A DNA stretch of 64,000 bases from JAUMBM01 sp964441755 (GCA_964441755.1 CAYTVG010000005.1:1-64000), one strand, 5' to 3'; positions 42,777-51,708 are shown, counted from the stretch's first letter. Numbers and translations: made by a program. The notes: a model not told the origin generated them from the letters alone.

Positions 42777-42840
42777 TGACATAGCTGAAGAGCCCTCATT
42801 AGCGGCAGCTGCCACCAATGAGGGCTCTTCAGCTATGTCA
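42777..42840. terminator. Perfect 24-bp palindrome downstream of the cytochrome c peroxidase gene
   Basis: Arms 42777-42800 and 42817-42840 are perfect complements around a 16-base loop that itself contains the palindrome GGCAGCTGCC. The peroxidase gene ends 14 bases away at 42854, so it can act as that gene's terminator on the minus strand, although no T tract follows on that strand. Arm and loop lengths equal those of the palindrome at 16371-16434. Confidence 0.6.
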
Positions 42841-42853
42841 TTTGTGTGAACCG

Positions 42854-44023
42854 TTATTGAAACGGATCGCTGAAGCGATGATCTGTAATGAATTCCTGAT
42901 CGGTAAGAGATTTCAGGAAAGCAACCAACGCAGCTTTATCCGCATTGGAAAAATTGAAACGAACCGGTGCGCCATTGGGTGCGCGCAGGCGATGGTCTAA
43001 ATTGGGATGTGATTGAATACCTTGACTGTAATGGTCAACCACCTCCTCCAGTGTAGTAAAGCGACCATCGTGCATATAGGGCGCCGTCAGCGCAATGTTG
43101 CGAAGGAAAGGTATCTTAAATACTCCATTGTCCGAAGGCGAAAGCGTTTGCTCCCCAAGGCCATTGTCAGTATAAATCTGATCAAGACCGTTGTTGGCCA
43201 TGCTGATAAACACAGGCGACGACATATCTGTTCCGTGGCAGGAACTACAGTTGGCCATGAAAAGGCTTTTGCCGCGGTTTTCCAGCTGGCTGTAGTTGGA
43301 AAAATCTGTAAAGGGATCCCGCGTTCTGTTAAGGCCTTCATCAAAGCGCGAATTAGTAGACACGAATGCATTCAGAAACTCTTGCAAGGCTTCTGTTATA
43401 CGATTACCATCAATATGCGCGTCACCAAAAGCTTTGGAAAAAAGAATTTGATAATGCTCCTGACCCCAAATGCGCGCAACGAGATCAGACATTTTCATGC
43501 CCATTTCAACTTCATCTTCAATCGTGAGATGGCTTTGTTCGGAGATACTACTGGCTCGCTCATCCCAAAAAAAACCAATTCCAGCCACGTTGCCAAAAGA
43601 GGATCCTCCTTCGTAGGAGGAGACGAAGTTGGCAGCCGTAGCCAATGCCAGTGAGTTGCGGCGAGTAAGGCTGCCATCAAAACCTTCGCTAAATGCTTTG
43701 TCGTCGGAGAAGGCAAGTTCCTGCTTGTGGCAGGAGGCACAGGAAACGGTCTGTGTGCGTGAAAGTTGCTTGTCATAAAACAGCACCCGCCCCAAAGTTG
43801 CTTTAGCATTGTGGATAACGGGAGCAGCGGCTCCGGCCATGTGCGGAGGCAACTGAAACCGATAGTTGATTTGCTCTTCAGGCAGGTTAAGCGTCTGTCT
43901 CAGTACAGCATACTCAGAAGGGCTGTATGTCTGCGTATATGAGACCTCCTCATCTTTGAGGCAACTGCTCAGACTGCCCGCGATGAGCGCGGATAAGAGA
44001 ACTATTCGTGGAAATGTATTCAT
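42854..44023 (-). CDS. Di-heme cytochrome c peroxidase/MauG-family lipoprotein
   Basis: Reduces hydrogen peroxide with electrons from cytochrome c in the cell envelope. From ATG 44023 (MNTFPRIVLLSALIAGS) it has 389 residues; a GTG eight codons earlier is less likely. The signal ends in lipobox SLSSC with Cys21, so it is membrane-anchored. Two haem sites are CASCH (95-99) and CSSCH (259-263), and NIALTAPYMHDGRFTTLEEVVDHY is the family's distal-ligand region. It has its own TATCTTTG promoter element and a large palindrome after the stop. OxyR is encoded elsewhere in the window, but a control link is only a guess. Confidence 0.92.
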   Translation of the reverse strand: MNTFPRIVLLSALIAGSLSSCLKDEEVSYTQTYSPSEYAVLRQTLNLPEEQINYRFQLPPHMAGAAAPVIHNAKATLGRVLFYDKQLSRTQTVSCASCHKQELAFSDDKAFSEGFDGSLTRRNSLALATAANFVSSYEGGSSFGNVAGIGFFWDERASSISEQSHLTIEDEVEMGMKMSDLVARIWGQEHYQILFSKAFGDAHIDGNRITEALQEFLNAFVSTNSRFDEGLNRTRDPFTDFSNYSQLENRGKSLFMANCSSCHGTDMSSPVFISMANNGLDQIYTDNGLGEQTLSPSDNGVFKIPFLRNIALTAPYMHDGRFTTLEEVVDHYSQGIQSHPNLDHRLRAPNGAPVRFNFSNADKAALVAFLKSLTDQEFITDHRFSDPFQ

Positions 44024-44065
44024 AGCTTGCCAACAGTTTGTAAACACATATCAATATTGCCACTT

Positions 44066-44073
44066 CAAAGATA
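44066..44073 (-). promoter_or_regulatory. Putative -7 promoter element of the cytochrome c peroxidase gene
   Basis: TATCTTTG on the minus strand, identical to the ahcY element, 43 bases before the ATG at 44023. A small GCGA/TCGC hairpin lies just upstream of it. Confidence 0.5.
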
Positions 44074-44164
44074 AGCGAGATTATCGCTGTATTGATATAA
44101 ATAACAGTTTTTTAACACATAATGGATTTGGTTAGCCTCAGTGACCTGAAAGGCAGGCCATACA

Positions 44165-44216
44165 AAAGAACACCCCCTTTCATTTGTCAAATAGAAATGG
44201 AAGGGGGTACTTCTTT
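44165..44216 (-). terminator. Terminator of the exonuclease-like gene
   Basis: A 14-bp stem with one G-U pair (44172-44185/44195-44208, core ACCCCC/GGGGGT) and 9-base loop, extended beyond a small internal loop by six A-T-rich pairs (44165-44170/44211-44216). On the minus strand the 3' side runs GTTCTTTTGT. It follows the gene that ends at 44245. Confidence 0.7.
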
Positions 44217-44244
44217 GTGCAGATAACAAATCCGTCAGGCAGAA

Positions 44245-45039
44245 TTACTCGTTGGATTCCGGGCGCTCAGCCTGATTTTGCTTCTGTATTTTGTTGAGTA
44301 CCAAGGCTGCTTTCAGTAGGAAATCATCGTGGAACTCTGTATATTCATTGTATACCATCATTAGGCGAGCTGCATCGTAAGCAGCCGACTTAGGCAGTAG
44401 CTGACGCGCAGCAATAGGATGCAACCAGTACTCAAGATTGTTGGAGCGCAGATAAGAACGATCCATTTCAAAATTGATGACCACTGATAGCTTGTTGAGC
44501 GAGAATAGGTAATCAGTCTCGCGGTTGAGATCTTTCTGAATATCAATGATATTGACACGATTGAAACTGAAGCCAGTACGCTCACACAAGAAAATATCCC
44601 TGCGCCCGTCGAATACAATCAGGTCGCGGATACCATATTTCTTGAAATTTTTGAGCAGAAAACTTTTAATAGGAGCTTTTGACGGGCGAAGCTGGCGGAA
44701 CGCCTGCTGCAGCTGAGCATCGTCAAGCCGAAAATCCTCCTCATACGGACGCCTGCGCCGCGTACGCATATTGAAGACTTCTTTGGCACGACCAATAGTG
44801 TGACCTAAGTCATTAGTCCGCGCAAATACATTGACAACATCAACGTTTGCGTTGTTAACCCAGCTTTCGATGAAAATCTTGTTGGATCCGTACTCGAAGA
44901 CAAGTAACGCAATCTCACTGATGGCATAAAAGTTGGGGTAACCGCCGTAAATGTTTCCATACTTCAGTTCCAGGAAAGCAACGATATTGTTGCTACCGGA
45001 AGAGTGGTAGTTTTGGTTTGATCTTTGTTGCTCTTTCAT
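44245..45039 (-). CDS. Conserved protein resembling a degenerate DnaQ/DEDD exonuclease fold
   Basis: 264 residues, no signal peptide, so cytoplasmic. The N-terminal stretch VAFLELKYGNIYGGYPNFYAI then SEIALLVF has the pattern of exonuclease strand 1 and 2, but the DxE pair is replaced by Leu-Glu-Leu. A later YGIRDLIVFDGRRDIFL could be the second acidic strand, and HPIAARQLLPKSAAYDAARL resembles the closing His...Asp-Ala helix. With the first acidic motif changed, catalysis is doubtful. An Arg-rich patch (RTRRRRPYEED) may bind nucleic acid. It has a TACCTTTG promoter and its own terminator, so it is a single-gene unit. Fold assignment is an inference from pattern, not a search result. Confidence 0.6.
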   Translation of the reverse strand: MKEQQRSNQNYHSSGSNNIVAFLELKYGNIYGGYPNFYAISEIALLVFEYGSNKIFIESWVNNANVDVVNVFARTNDLGHTIGRAKEVFNMRTRRRRPYEEDFRLDDAQLQQAFRQLRPSKAPIKSFLLKNFKKYGIRDLIVFDGRRDIFLCERTGFSFNRVNIIDIQKDLNRETDYLFSLNKLSVVINFEMDRSYLRSNNLEYWLHPIAARQLLPKSAAYDAARLMMVYNEYTEFHDDFLLKAALVLNKIQKQNQAERPESNE

Positions 45040-45086
45040 AGTCGTTCTCGGGCGAAAGCTTTCACTTGTTGTTTAATACCGAATCA

Positions 45087-45094
45087 CAAAGGTA
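45087..45094 (-). promoter_or_regulatory. Putative -7 promoter element of the exonuclease-like gene
   Basis: TACCTTTG on the minus strand is a full TAnnTTTG match, 48 bases before the ATG at 45039. Confidence 0.45.
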
Positions 45095-45199
45095 AAAAGT
45101 ATTGGAATAAATACTTAAACACTTTTTATAAATCAGTAAAAATAAGCCATAAATCTCAGCAAAAAAGGCTCACGGCAGAAGAATAAATGTTTTTACCCA

Positions 45200-46303
45200 T
45201 CAAATCAGGAATAGACCATTTTCGTAAATCTTGACCCCATCCGCAAAAATTTGGCCGCCCTGCTTCATGTCGGCAATCATATCCCAGTGGATAGCTGATT
45301 CATTCTTGCCACCTGTCTGCAGGTAGGACTGGCCAATGGCCATGTGCACCGTGCCGCCAATTTTTTCGTCAAAAAGTATGTTGCGGCTAAAGCGTTGTAT
45401 GCGGTAGTTGGTACCTATAGCCACTTCGCCCAGGCGCCTTGCGCCGGGCAGTCCGAATACCTCGTCCAGCACTTCCTTACCCTGTGCAGCATCCCAACGC
45501 TCAACATAACCATCTTTTAACCATAGACTTACACGCTGTACTTCCTGCCCTTGGTGTATGGCCGGCAGGTCGAAATGTATGAAACCCTGTGCGCTGTCTT
45601 CTATAGGTGAGGTATATACCTCACCGCTGGGCATATTGGTCTGACCATCAGAGTTAATCCAGATGCGCCCCGCAGTCGAAAAGCGGATATCTGTACGGTC
45701 GTTGAGATAACGGAAGTCCTGACAGCGATTGAGATAATCTACAATATGTTGCTGCTCTTTACTAAGCTGGCGCCACGCTTCAACAGGATCATCCTCGTAC
45801 AATCGGCAGGCTTCAAATACAAACTGTTCGTAGGCCTCCAGGGACATGCCAGCCTCCTGAGCTTGTGCCTGTGTAGGATACTGACAAAGGCATCGCTTGA
45901 GGGCACGGGTGGCTGTACGCTCAAAGTAAATATTAGAAAAAGGAGACAGTGCCTGCTGCCGCTGCCGCATACGCCCGGGTTCGGGCTTGTAGTCATCACG
46001 CAAACTGAAAGGAGCCTTAATATATAGATAGGCGTCAAAGTGCTGCATTGCCTCACTGTACAGCATGGAAACATATGCAAGCTGTGTATCATTGCCCTCT
46101 TGCAAAAGAATCCGATGCTGTCCTTCAAACTCCAGTTCTGATTCGACTACCGCTCCTGCACGGAGGGCTTCGCGGTACACTTCCCTTACAAGGGGTTCTG
46201 CCAAAGTTGTAGAGCGTATGAAGAGTTTTTCCCCGGGCTGAATCGACAGGCAGTAGCTGACCAGAAGTCGGGCATACTTGTTGAGCATACTATCCATAAG
46301 CAT
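45200..46303 (-). CDS. M29-family metallo-aminopeptidase
   Basis: Cytoplasmic aminopeptidase T-like enzyme removing N-terminal residues from peptides, with a two-metal site. 367 residues, slightly shorter than the usual 400-410. Visible metal-ligand motifs are GEVYTSP, LGEVAIGTN, GTVHMAIG and SAIHWDMIADM, which supply the conserved Glu, Glu, His and His-x-Asp. ATGs at 46303, 46297 and 46288 are all possible starts; the first gives MLMDSMLNKYARLL. It lies 68 bases after hflX on the same strand, separated by a 9-bp inverted repeat, so it may be a readthrough partner. Confidence 0.9.
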   Translation of the reverse strand: MLMDSMLNKYARLLVSYCLSIQPGEKLFIRSTTLAEPLVREVYREALRAGAVVESELEFEGQHRILLQEGNDTQLAYVSMLYSEAMQHFDAYLYIKAPFSLRDDYKPEPGRMRQRQQALSPFSNIYFERTATRALKRCLCQYPTQAQAQEAGMSLEAYEQFVFEACRLYEDDPVEAWRQLSKEQQHIVDYLNRCQDFRYLNDRTDIRFSTAGRIWINSDGQTNMPSGEVYTSPIEDSAQGFIHFDLPAIHQGQEVQRVSLWLKDGYVERWDAAQGKEVLDEVFGLPGARRLGEVAIGTNYRIQRFSRNILFDEKIGGTVHMAIGQSYLQTGGKNESAIHWDMIADMKQGGQIFADGVKIYENGLFLI

Positions 46304-46316
46304 TCGTAGTTAGTAT

Positions 46317-46354
46317 GCTTGTTTGGCCTGACAGTTACATTCGGACAAACAAGC
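46317..46354 (-). promoter_or_regulatory. Inverted repeat between hflX and the aminopeptidase gene
   Basis: Arms GCTTGTTTG/CAAACAAGC (46317-46325/46346-46354) pair perfectly around a 20-base loop. On the minus strand no T run follows, so it may be a weak terminator, a processing site or an operator. Confidence 0.35.
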
Positions 46355-46371
46355 GAAGATTGACAAGAGAG

Positions 46372-47586
46372 CTACCATTTTTGTGCCAGGTAAGGGTAAC
46401 GCAGGTGGTACTGCTCCCGTACCATTGAGAGAACACGCTGCCGGAGCACGTCAATATTTTCACGACTGACAGCAGAGACGAGTATCGCTTCTGAGCCAAA
46501 CTGGAACTGCAAACTTTCAATCAGACTACCCTCAATCTCCTGCCGCGCTTCTTCATCAACATAGGGGTCATAATTGAGCTCTCTGTATAGATCTATTTTA
46601 TTGAAAACAAGTAGAGTAGGCTTGTCTTGTGCACCAATATCCTTTAGCGTCTGCATCACAGTGCGTATATGGTCTTCGTGCTGTGGGTGTGCTATATCGA
46701 CGACATGGAGTAGTATGTCGCTTTCCCGCACTTCATCGAGGGTAGACTTAAAGCTTTCGATGAGGTGGTGGGGGAGCTTTCGTATAAAGCCTACAGTATC
46801 AGACAACAAAAAGGGTACGCCCTCTAGCGCTATCTTGCGCACCGTTGTATCGAGGGTGGCAAACAGTTTGTTTTCGGCAAAAACATCTGACTTGCTGAGC
46901 AGGTTCATTAAGGTGCTTTTACCTACATTGGTATAGCCCACCAGTGCGACCCTGATCAGCGTTTCACGCGTCTTTCGCTGAGTGACGTTCTGCAGATCTA
47001 TTTTTTCAAGTTTCTTCTTGAGGAGCGATATTTTGTCGCGTACGATTCGTCGGTCGGTTTCAATTTCCTTCTCACCGGGACCGCGCATACCGATACCCCC
47101 GCGCTGCCGCTCAAGGTGCGTCCACAGTCCCCGGAGCCTGGGTAGCAGGTACTGCATCTGTGCCAGTTCCACCTGCGTTTTTGCCTGTGCTGTTTGTGCT
47201 CTGCTGGCGAAGATGTCTAAAATGAGGGTAGAACGATCAATGATCTTTACCTTTAGTGTCTCTTCCAGCACATTGACCTGCTTACCGGATAAATCGTCAT
47301 CAAAAATGACGAGGCTCACTTCCTCATTAGCATCAATATAATTTTTAATTTCCTCAAGCTTACCCTTACCGACAAAGGTGCGGGAGTCAGGATGGGGAAG
47401 CTTTTGCAAGAATCGTTTTTGGGTGACAGCACCCGCCGTAAGTGCCAAAAATTCAAGCTCGTCAAGGTACTCGTTGACCTGGCGCTCCGTCATGTTTGAC
47501 TGTACTACACCAACGGTGACAGCGTATTCTGTTTCTTTTTTTAATCCGCCGGACGATTTCTCTCCGACATTCCATTCATTGGCCAT
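46372..47586 (-). CDS. hflX: Ribosome-associated GTPase HflX
   Basis: GTPase that splits stalled or stressed ribosomes. From ATG 47586 (MANEWNVGEKSSGG) it has 404 residues. The HflX N-terminal domain ends in the diagnostic GPGEKEIETDRR after a coiled linker, and the G domain has GYTNVGKST (G1), DTVGF (G3) and NKIDL (G4). Upstream in-frame residues back to 47670 lack similarity and are excluded. No hfq or hflK/C neighbour, the usual situation outside Proteobacteria. Confidence 0.96.
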   Translation of the reverse strand: MANEWNVGEKSSGGLKKETEYAVTVGVVQSNMTERQVNEYLDELEFLALTAGAVTQKRFLQKLPHPDSRTFVGKGKLEEIKNYIDANEEVSLVIFDDDLSGKQVNVLEETLKVKIIDRSTLILDIFASRAQTAQAKTQVELAQMQYLLPRLRGLWTHLERQRGGIGMRGPGEKEIETDRRIVRDKISLLKKKLEKIDLQNVTQRKTRETLIRVALVGYTNVGKSTLMNLLSKSDVFAENKLFATLDTTVRKIALEGVPFLLSDTVGFIRKLPHHLIESFKSTLDEVRESDILLHVVDIAHPQHEDHIRTVMQTLKDIGAQDKPTLLVFNKIDLYRELNYDPYVDEEARQEIEGSLIESLQFQFGSEAILVSAVSRENIDVLRQRVLSMVREQYHLRYPYLAQKW

Positions 47587-47730
47587 GTGCAATAATTCTA
47601 ATAAACGTGGTGCCCGGAGGCTGTAGGTAAAGGTTGTTTGTACAAACAGCGTAACAGGAATTAGACACAAATAATTCTTGTTAACAAAAATAATGGGTGT
47701 TTTGCCTGAAAAAAATGAAAAAAGGGGAAT

Positions 47731-48969
47731 CTATCTCCGCTGAATCCATTTTTCCGGATCCTGACTGGCGCTGCCCTTCCACAATTCAAAGTGCAGGGGG
47801 CTGTCATCGCCAGCAGCAGTGCCCAGTATATCTCCCGCCTTTACCTGCTGTCCTTTGGCAACTTCTACGGTTTCAAGGTTTGAGTAAACTGTAAAGTATT
47901 CACCGTGCTTCACTAAGATCATTTGTCTGGAACCAGGTACAGTCTGAACACTGGCAATTTCACCATTGAAAATGCAGCGCACAGCGCTTGCAGCTGGCAC
48001 CGTGATTTTTATACCGTTGTTGGAAATCATAATATTGGGGACACTAGGGTGCGGCTGTCGCCCGTAACGGCTGTAAATCTGGCCATTCGTTACCGGCCAG
48101 GGGAGTCTGCCGCGTTGGGCTGCAAAGGATGCCGATAGCTGGTTTGAAGACGGGTTGGTTGAAGGATTAGAAGGGAGTTCATCCCTTCGACTCGCATTGC
48201 CTGAGCTGGTATTAGTACTCCTGTTCTGTATGGCCAACTCACGGTTGATCGCGTTGGTAATTGCGGTATTGAGCGCTTGATTTTCCCGCTGCTGCTGCCG
48301 GATTTTGGCAAGAATATCTTTCTCACTGGAATTAAGCTTACCTACAAGATCGCTGTGGCGGCTTCTTTCCGAAGAAAGCGCTGCTCGTTGTCTCTCATTG
48401 TTGCTGAGCAGGCGCTCTTTCTCAGCTTTTTGGAGGTGCAATTCGTCCACTCGTCTTTGTACCGCACGTTGTGCGATCTCAATGTCGCGTGATTGTCTGC
48501 TCCGGTGCCTTTGATATTGCCGAAAGTAAAGCCAGCGGCGAATAGCATCGTTGAGGCTGCTGGAGGTGTATAAAAAATTGAGCCAGCTCTGGGTTTGGTA
48601 GGCGCGGTAGGCGGTGCGGAGGGTGCGGGCATATTCTTGTCTGAGCTGCTCGATATAAGCCTGTTGGGTGCGGATGGTATCTTCAACAGCACTCACATAG
48701 ACATCAATCTGTTCAACTTCTTCCCGCAGTATCCGTATGAGCTGTTTGCGCTTGCTTATCTGGCGATCCAGCAGCGAAAGCTGCGATAATGCCTCTCGTT
48801 TTTCGCGTCTGGTTTCGTTAAGACGCTGTTGGTTGCGGCGGATATCTCGTTCCAGCTGTTGCCGTTGCCGGCGCAAATCACTGGCATTACCTTGCTGCGC
48901 CAGCAGGTAGTGGTTGCTCAGGACAAGCAGTAGCAGCCATAAAAATCCATATCTACCTGCTGCGCTCAT
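47731..48969 (-). CDS. EnvC-like coiled-coil murein hydrolase activator with M23/LytM domain
   Basis: Envelope protein acting in peptidoglycan splitting. From ATG 48969 (MSAAGRYGFLWLLLLV) it has 412 residues: signal peptide ending LLAQ, a long coiled coil (about 25-240, rich in Arg, Gln, Glu), a low-complexity Ser/Asn linker and a C-terminal LytM domain (about 300-412). The expected second zinc motif HxH reads HFE, and the first HxxxD site is not visible, so like E. coli EnvC it is probably a catalytically dead activator of amidases. It overlaps DUF4292 by 17 bases and ends the three-gene operon. Confidence 0.85.
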   Translation of the reverse strand: MSAAGRYGFLWLLLLVLSNHYLLAQQGNASDLRRQRQQLERDIRRNQQRLNETRREKREALSQLSLLDRQISKRKQLIRILREEVEQIDVYVSAVEDTIRTQQAYIEQLRQEYARTLRTAYRAYQTQSWLNFLYTSSSLNDAIRRWLYFRQYQRHRSRQSRDIEIAQRAVQRRVDELHLQKAEKERLLSNNERQRAALSSERSRHSDLVGKLNSSEKDILAKIRQQQRENQALNTAITNAINRELAIQNRSTNTSSGNASRRDELPSNPSTNPSSNQLSASFAAQRGRLPWPVTNGQIYSRYGRQPHPSVPNIMISNNGIKITVPAASAVRCIFNGEIASVQTVPGSRQMILVKHGEYFTVYSNLETVEVAKGQQVKAGDILGTAAGDDSPLHFELWKGSASQDPEKWIQRR

Positions 48970-49738
48970 ATCGTTCCGGAATCTCAAAATGGATGGACGT
49001 AGGCTCGTCAAGAGACACTTTTGTGAATTCTATAAGCATGGTGGCGCTGCCAAGCTGTTGTTCGTTGACCTGAAAGCGACGCAGGTGCGAGAAATGCTGG
49101 TTGGCAGCCAGTTGGCTGTAATTGAGCAGACTCATCTCCAGCTGTCGCCCTGCATTCTTATCCAATAACAGCATACGTTGTAATCTGTGCTGTTGAGGAT
49201 CAAACCACAAACGATTGGAAGCTTGTTCGTCCTCGGCATACAGTGCATAGCTGTCTGTACCGGCAGCGTACTGAAGATTATCTGTTACCAGAAACAAGGG
49301 ATTGCCCAGCAGAAGATTTTCCAGCACAGAGAACTCAGCGGGAAGCTGCAGGGCCTCTTCAATCATGCTGAGCGGTGATACGGCGTAAGTATTGTTAATG
49401 CGGTCAATCACGTAGACCGAGTCGTGGGTGATCAGTGCTCTGGCAAGCTCAAAACCCATTTTTTTGACGTTGATCCAAATAACACTATCTGTGCGCATCT
49501 TGATGCTGGCGGCCAGCGAGATGGTCTTCCCGTCGTTTTCCAGGCTTATTGTTGCCCGGGCATCCAGCCAACTGACATCCAACTGGTTCTTGCGCACTTG
49601 TTCATACAACAAACTTACTCGATTCTCGCTGATTTCAGCTCCGCTGCCCATATTGCGGGCTGTACCACAGCCACTTGTGAGTAGCAGTAGCCACGTCATT
49701 AGCAAGAGGCCACTGAGCTGTAGGAGGTATTTATTCAT
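48953..49738 (-). CDS. DUF4292-family outer-membrane lipoprotein
   Basis: 261 residues from ATG 49738 (MNKYLLQLSGLLLMTWLL). The signal ends in lipobox LTSGC, so it is lipidated; the rest is a beta-rich LolA/LolB-like fold (WLDARATISLENDGKTISLAASIKM; DSVIWINVKKMGFELARALI; FTKVSLDEPTSIHFEIPERYE). DUF4292 proteins are typical of Bacteroidota and resemble lipoprotein-binding LolB; a function in outer-membrane biogenesis is inferred from fold and context only. It overlaps the upstream TPR gene by eight bases and the downstream EnvC-like gene by 17 bases, so the three are tightly co-translated. Confidence 0.85.
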   Translation of the reverse strand: MNKYLLQLSGLLLMTWLLLLTSGCGTARNMGSGAEISENRVSLLYEQVRKNQLDVSWLDARATISLENDGKTISLAASIKMRTDSVIWINVKKMGFELARALITHDSVYVIDRINNTYAVSPLSMIEEALQLPAEFSVLENLLLGNPLFLVTDNLQYAAGTDSYALYAEDEQASNRLWFDPQQHRLQRMLLLDKNAGRQLEMSLLNYSQLAANQHFSHLRRFQVNEQQLGSATMLIEFTKVSLDEPTSIHFEIPERYERSR

Positions 49739-51434
49739 GCCACTTTTTTTGAGCAATTTTTTTGGTGACAGCCGGCCAGTCAGCACCTTGCTGTCGCGCT
49801 TTTTCCCAATATTGCAGGGCTTCATCGAGCTGATTCAGGTGATACAGTACATCTCCATAAAGATCAAGCACAGCGACCCATTGGTCGGCACCTGCCGCCA
49901 ATGCACGGTCAAGGGTTGCTTTTGCCTGTAAAAAATCGCGTTGCAGGAATTGTACCCTCGCCAATGTTTCGAGATAGAAAAAATTGCCGGGCTGCGAACC
50001 GGCGGCTTGCTGTGCAAGCCTGAGTGCTTCGCGGGACTGTCCATTGGCTTGCAACCAAAGCGCATACCGATAAGAAACTTCTGCCGAATTGGGTCGCAGC
50101 CGCAGCGCTTCGCTGAAAGCCTGCAGTGATTGCTGCTGCTGACCTTGCTTCATAAACAGGTAAGCTTGTAATGACGTAAGCTCAGCTCTCAGTTGTTCGT
50201 CGGGCAGGGGGATCATCATCGCATCCTGCAGGTAGTTGAGAGCCTGCGAATAGTTGTGAAGATTTTCGTGTGCAAGAGCAGCATAATAATAAACGAGTAT
50301 TTTATTAGGGTAGTAGTCCATCGCCATCTCTGAATACTTGCGGAGTTGAACCATGTTTCCGCTTGTGTAGCAGAGTAGCATTAAATTTTCCCATACAGCA
50401 AAGACACTCTTGTCGGCCGCAACAGCAGCCTGGTACTTAACCAAAGCCTCTGCCTTGCGCTGGCTGTACATGAGCAAATCAGCAGAAGCCGCCAAAGGCT
50501 TTGCCGCTCCGGGATACTGCTTTTCGAGAATTTCTGTAAGTCGCAGGGCAGCATCTGCCAGTGCCGGCTGACCCGTCTGGGCAACTTTTTCAATGGAGGG
50601 CAACAGGTTTTTTATTTTTTCATCCAATGACACATCCGGCTTGCTAAATACGGCTTCGAGGGAATTCAAATAAGCAATTTCATCCTCATTGCCGGCGCTC
50701 TGGCGCATGAGTGCCAACCGGGCCTGTGAGTCGTCCGGCCACTGCTGCAAAATTTGCTGGTAGGTGCGGCGGGCAGATTCCCAATCCTTGCCGGATTCGT
50801 AATAGGTCGCCAGCAGATAGCGGTAGCTTCGGTTGGTAGGGAAGGTAGCCACCAGCCGCTCCAGCTCAGCCGCCGCTTTTACTTTGTTGCCCGTACCGGC
50901 ATGAAGGGTGTGCCGCCGCCGCGCGATCTCTTCATTGAAACCCACAACCGATTCCAACTGTGCGTACACCTTCAGCGCCTGCTCAGTTTGCTGTGCCTTT
51001 GCGAGCTGCTCTGCCCATTGATAGTAATAGGAAGCTTGCAGCGGCTGCTGCCCGGCAAGCTGGCCATAGATAGCGGCCGCATCCCCATACCTGCCCTCCG
51101 ACTGATATGCATCGGCCAGGTAAAGGGCATACCAGTTATTGGAAGGATCAAGTCTGCGGGCTGTTTCTAAAAATCGAACAGCCTCCAGAGGTGCCTTTGA
51201 AATCAGGTGAAGACGCCCCAATTCGAATGCTACCGCCGCATTACTACTGTTTTCTTTGAAGAGACCATCGAGCAAAGCTATCGCTTCGCTGTTTTCGCCC
51301 AAAAGTTTTTCTCTGGTTGCATCAATAAACTTACTCTGAAGGGCTATCTCTTTTTCCGATAGCTGTGCCATCACAGCACCTGATGCAATCAGTAAGAGTA
51401 CCCCTGGTAGCAATAAATTCAGTGTTCGGCTCAT
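49731..51434 (-). CDS. Exported TPR-repeat protein, first gene of the DUF4292 operon
   Basis: 567 residues from ATG 51434 (MSRTLNLLLPGVLLLIAS) with a Sec signal ending VMAQ. At least twelve tetratricopeptide-like helical pairs run through the protein, for example AVRFLETARRLDPSNNWYAL, DAAAIYGQLAGQQPLQASYY and ALQYWEKARQQGADWPAV. No enzymatic motif. A protein scaffold in the periplasm is the natural reading. The order TPR-DUF4292-M23 is a known arrangement in the phylum, pointing to cell-envelope assembly. Confidence 0.85.
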   Translation of the reverse strand: MSRTLNLLLPGVLLLIASGAVMAQLSEKEIALQSKFIDATREKLLGENSEAIALLDGLFKENSSNAAVAFELGRLHLISKAPLEAVRFLETARRLDPSNNWYALYLADAYQSEGRYGDAAAIYGQLAGQQPLQASYYYQWAEQLAKAQQTEQALKVYAQLESVVGFNEEIARRRHTLHAGTGNKVKAAAELERLVATFPTNRSYRYLLATYYESGKDWESARRTYQQILQQWPDDSQARLALMRQSAGNEDEIAYLNSLEAVFSKPDVSLDEKIKNLLPSIEKVAQTGQPALADAALRLTEILEKQYPGAAKPLAASADLLMYSQRKAEALVKYQAAVAADKSVFAVWENLMLLCYTSGNMVQLRKYSEMAMDYYPNKILVYYYAALAHENLHNYSQALNYLQDAMMIPLPDEQLRAELTSLQAYLFMKQGQQQQSLQAFSEALRLRPNSAEVSYRYALWLQANGQSREALRLAQQAAGSQPGNFFYLETLARVQFLQRDFLQAKATLDRALAAGADQWVAVLDLYGDVLYHLNQLDEALQYWEKARQQGADWPAVTKKIAQKKWHE

Positions 51435-51667
51435 ACAGGAATGATGCTCAAGCAGTATACGAAATGGTATGTGAAATGTCACACCCTTGCGGACTTCCCT
51501 AAAGTTGTGACAAACGTCTACAAAGATAACGGTAAATACTTATCATAGTTGTGTTTGATTCTGTCTAATTGACAGGCTGCGGCCGGCAAGGATGGTGGGA
51601 AAAAAGCTGCAGCAGAGGGGCTTTACCGCCTTTGGCGGAAAAAAAGGGCCGAATATACAAGACGCAG

Positions 51668-51693
51668 GCAGGCGGCTATGGCCACCCGCCTGC
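51668..51693 (-). terminator. Terminator of pyk
   Basis: An 8-bp GC-rich stem GCAGGCGG/CCGCCTGC (51668-51675/51686-51693) with 10-base loop lies 16 bases after the pyk stop on the minus strand. The following minus-strand sequence is T-rich, reaching a run of seven T about 25 bases on, next to a second small CCGCC/GGCGG hairpin. Confidence 0.6.
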
Positions 51694-51708
51694 GTACCGA
51701 ACTAAGTA

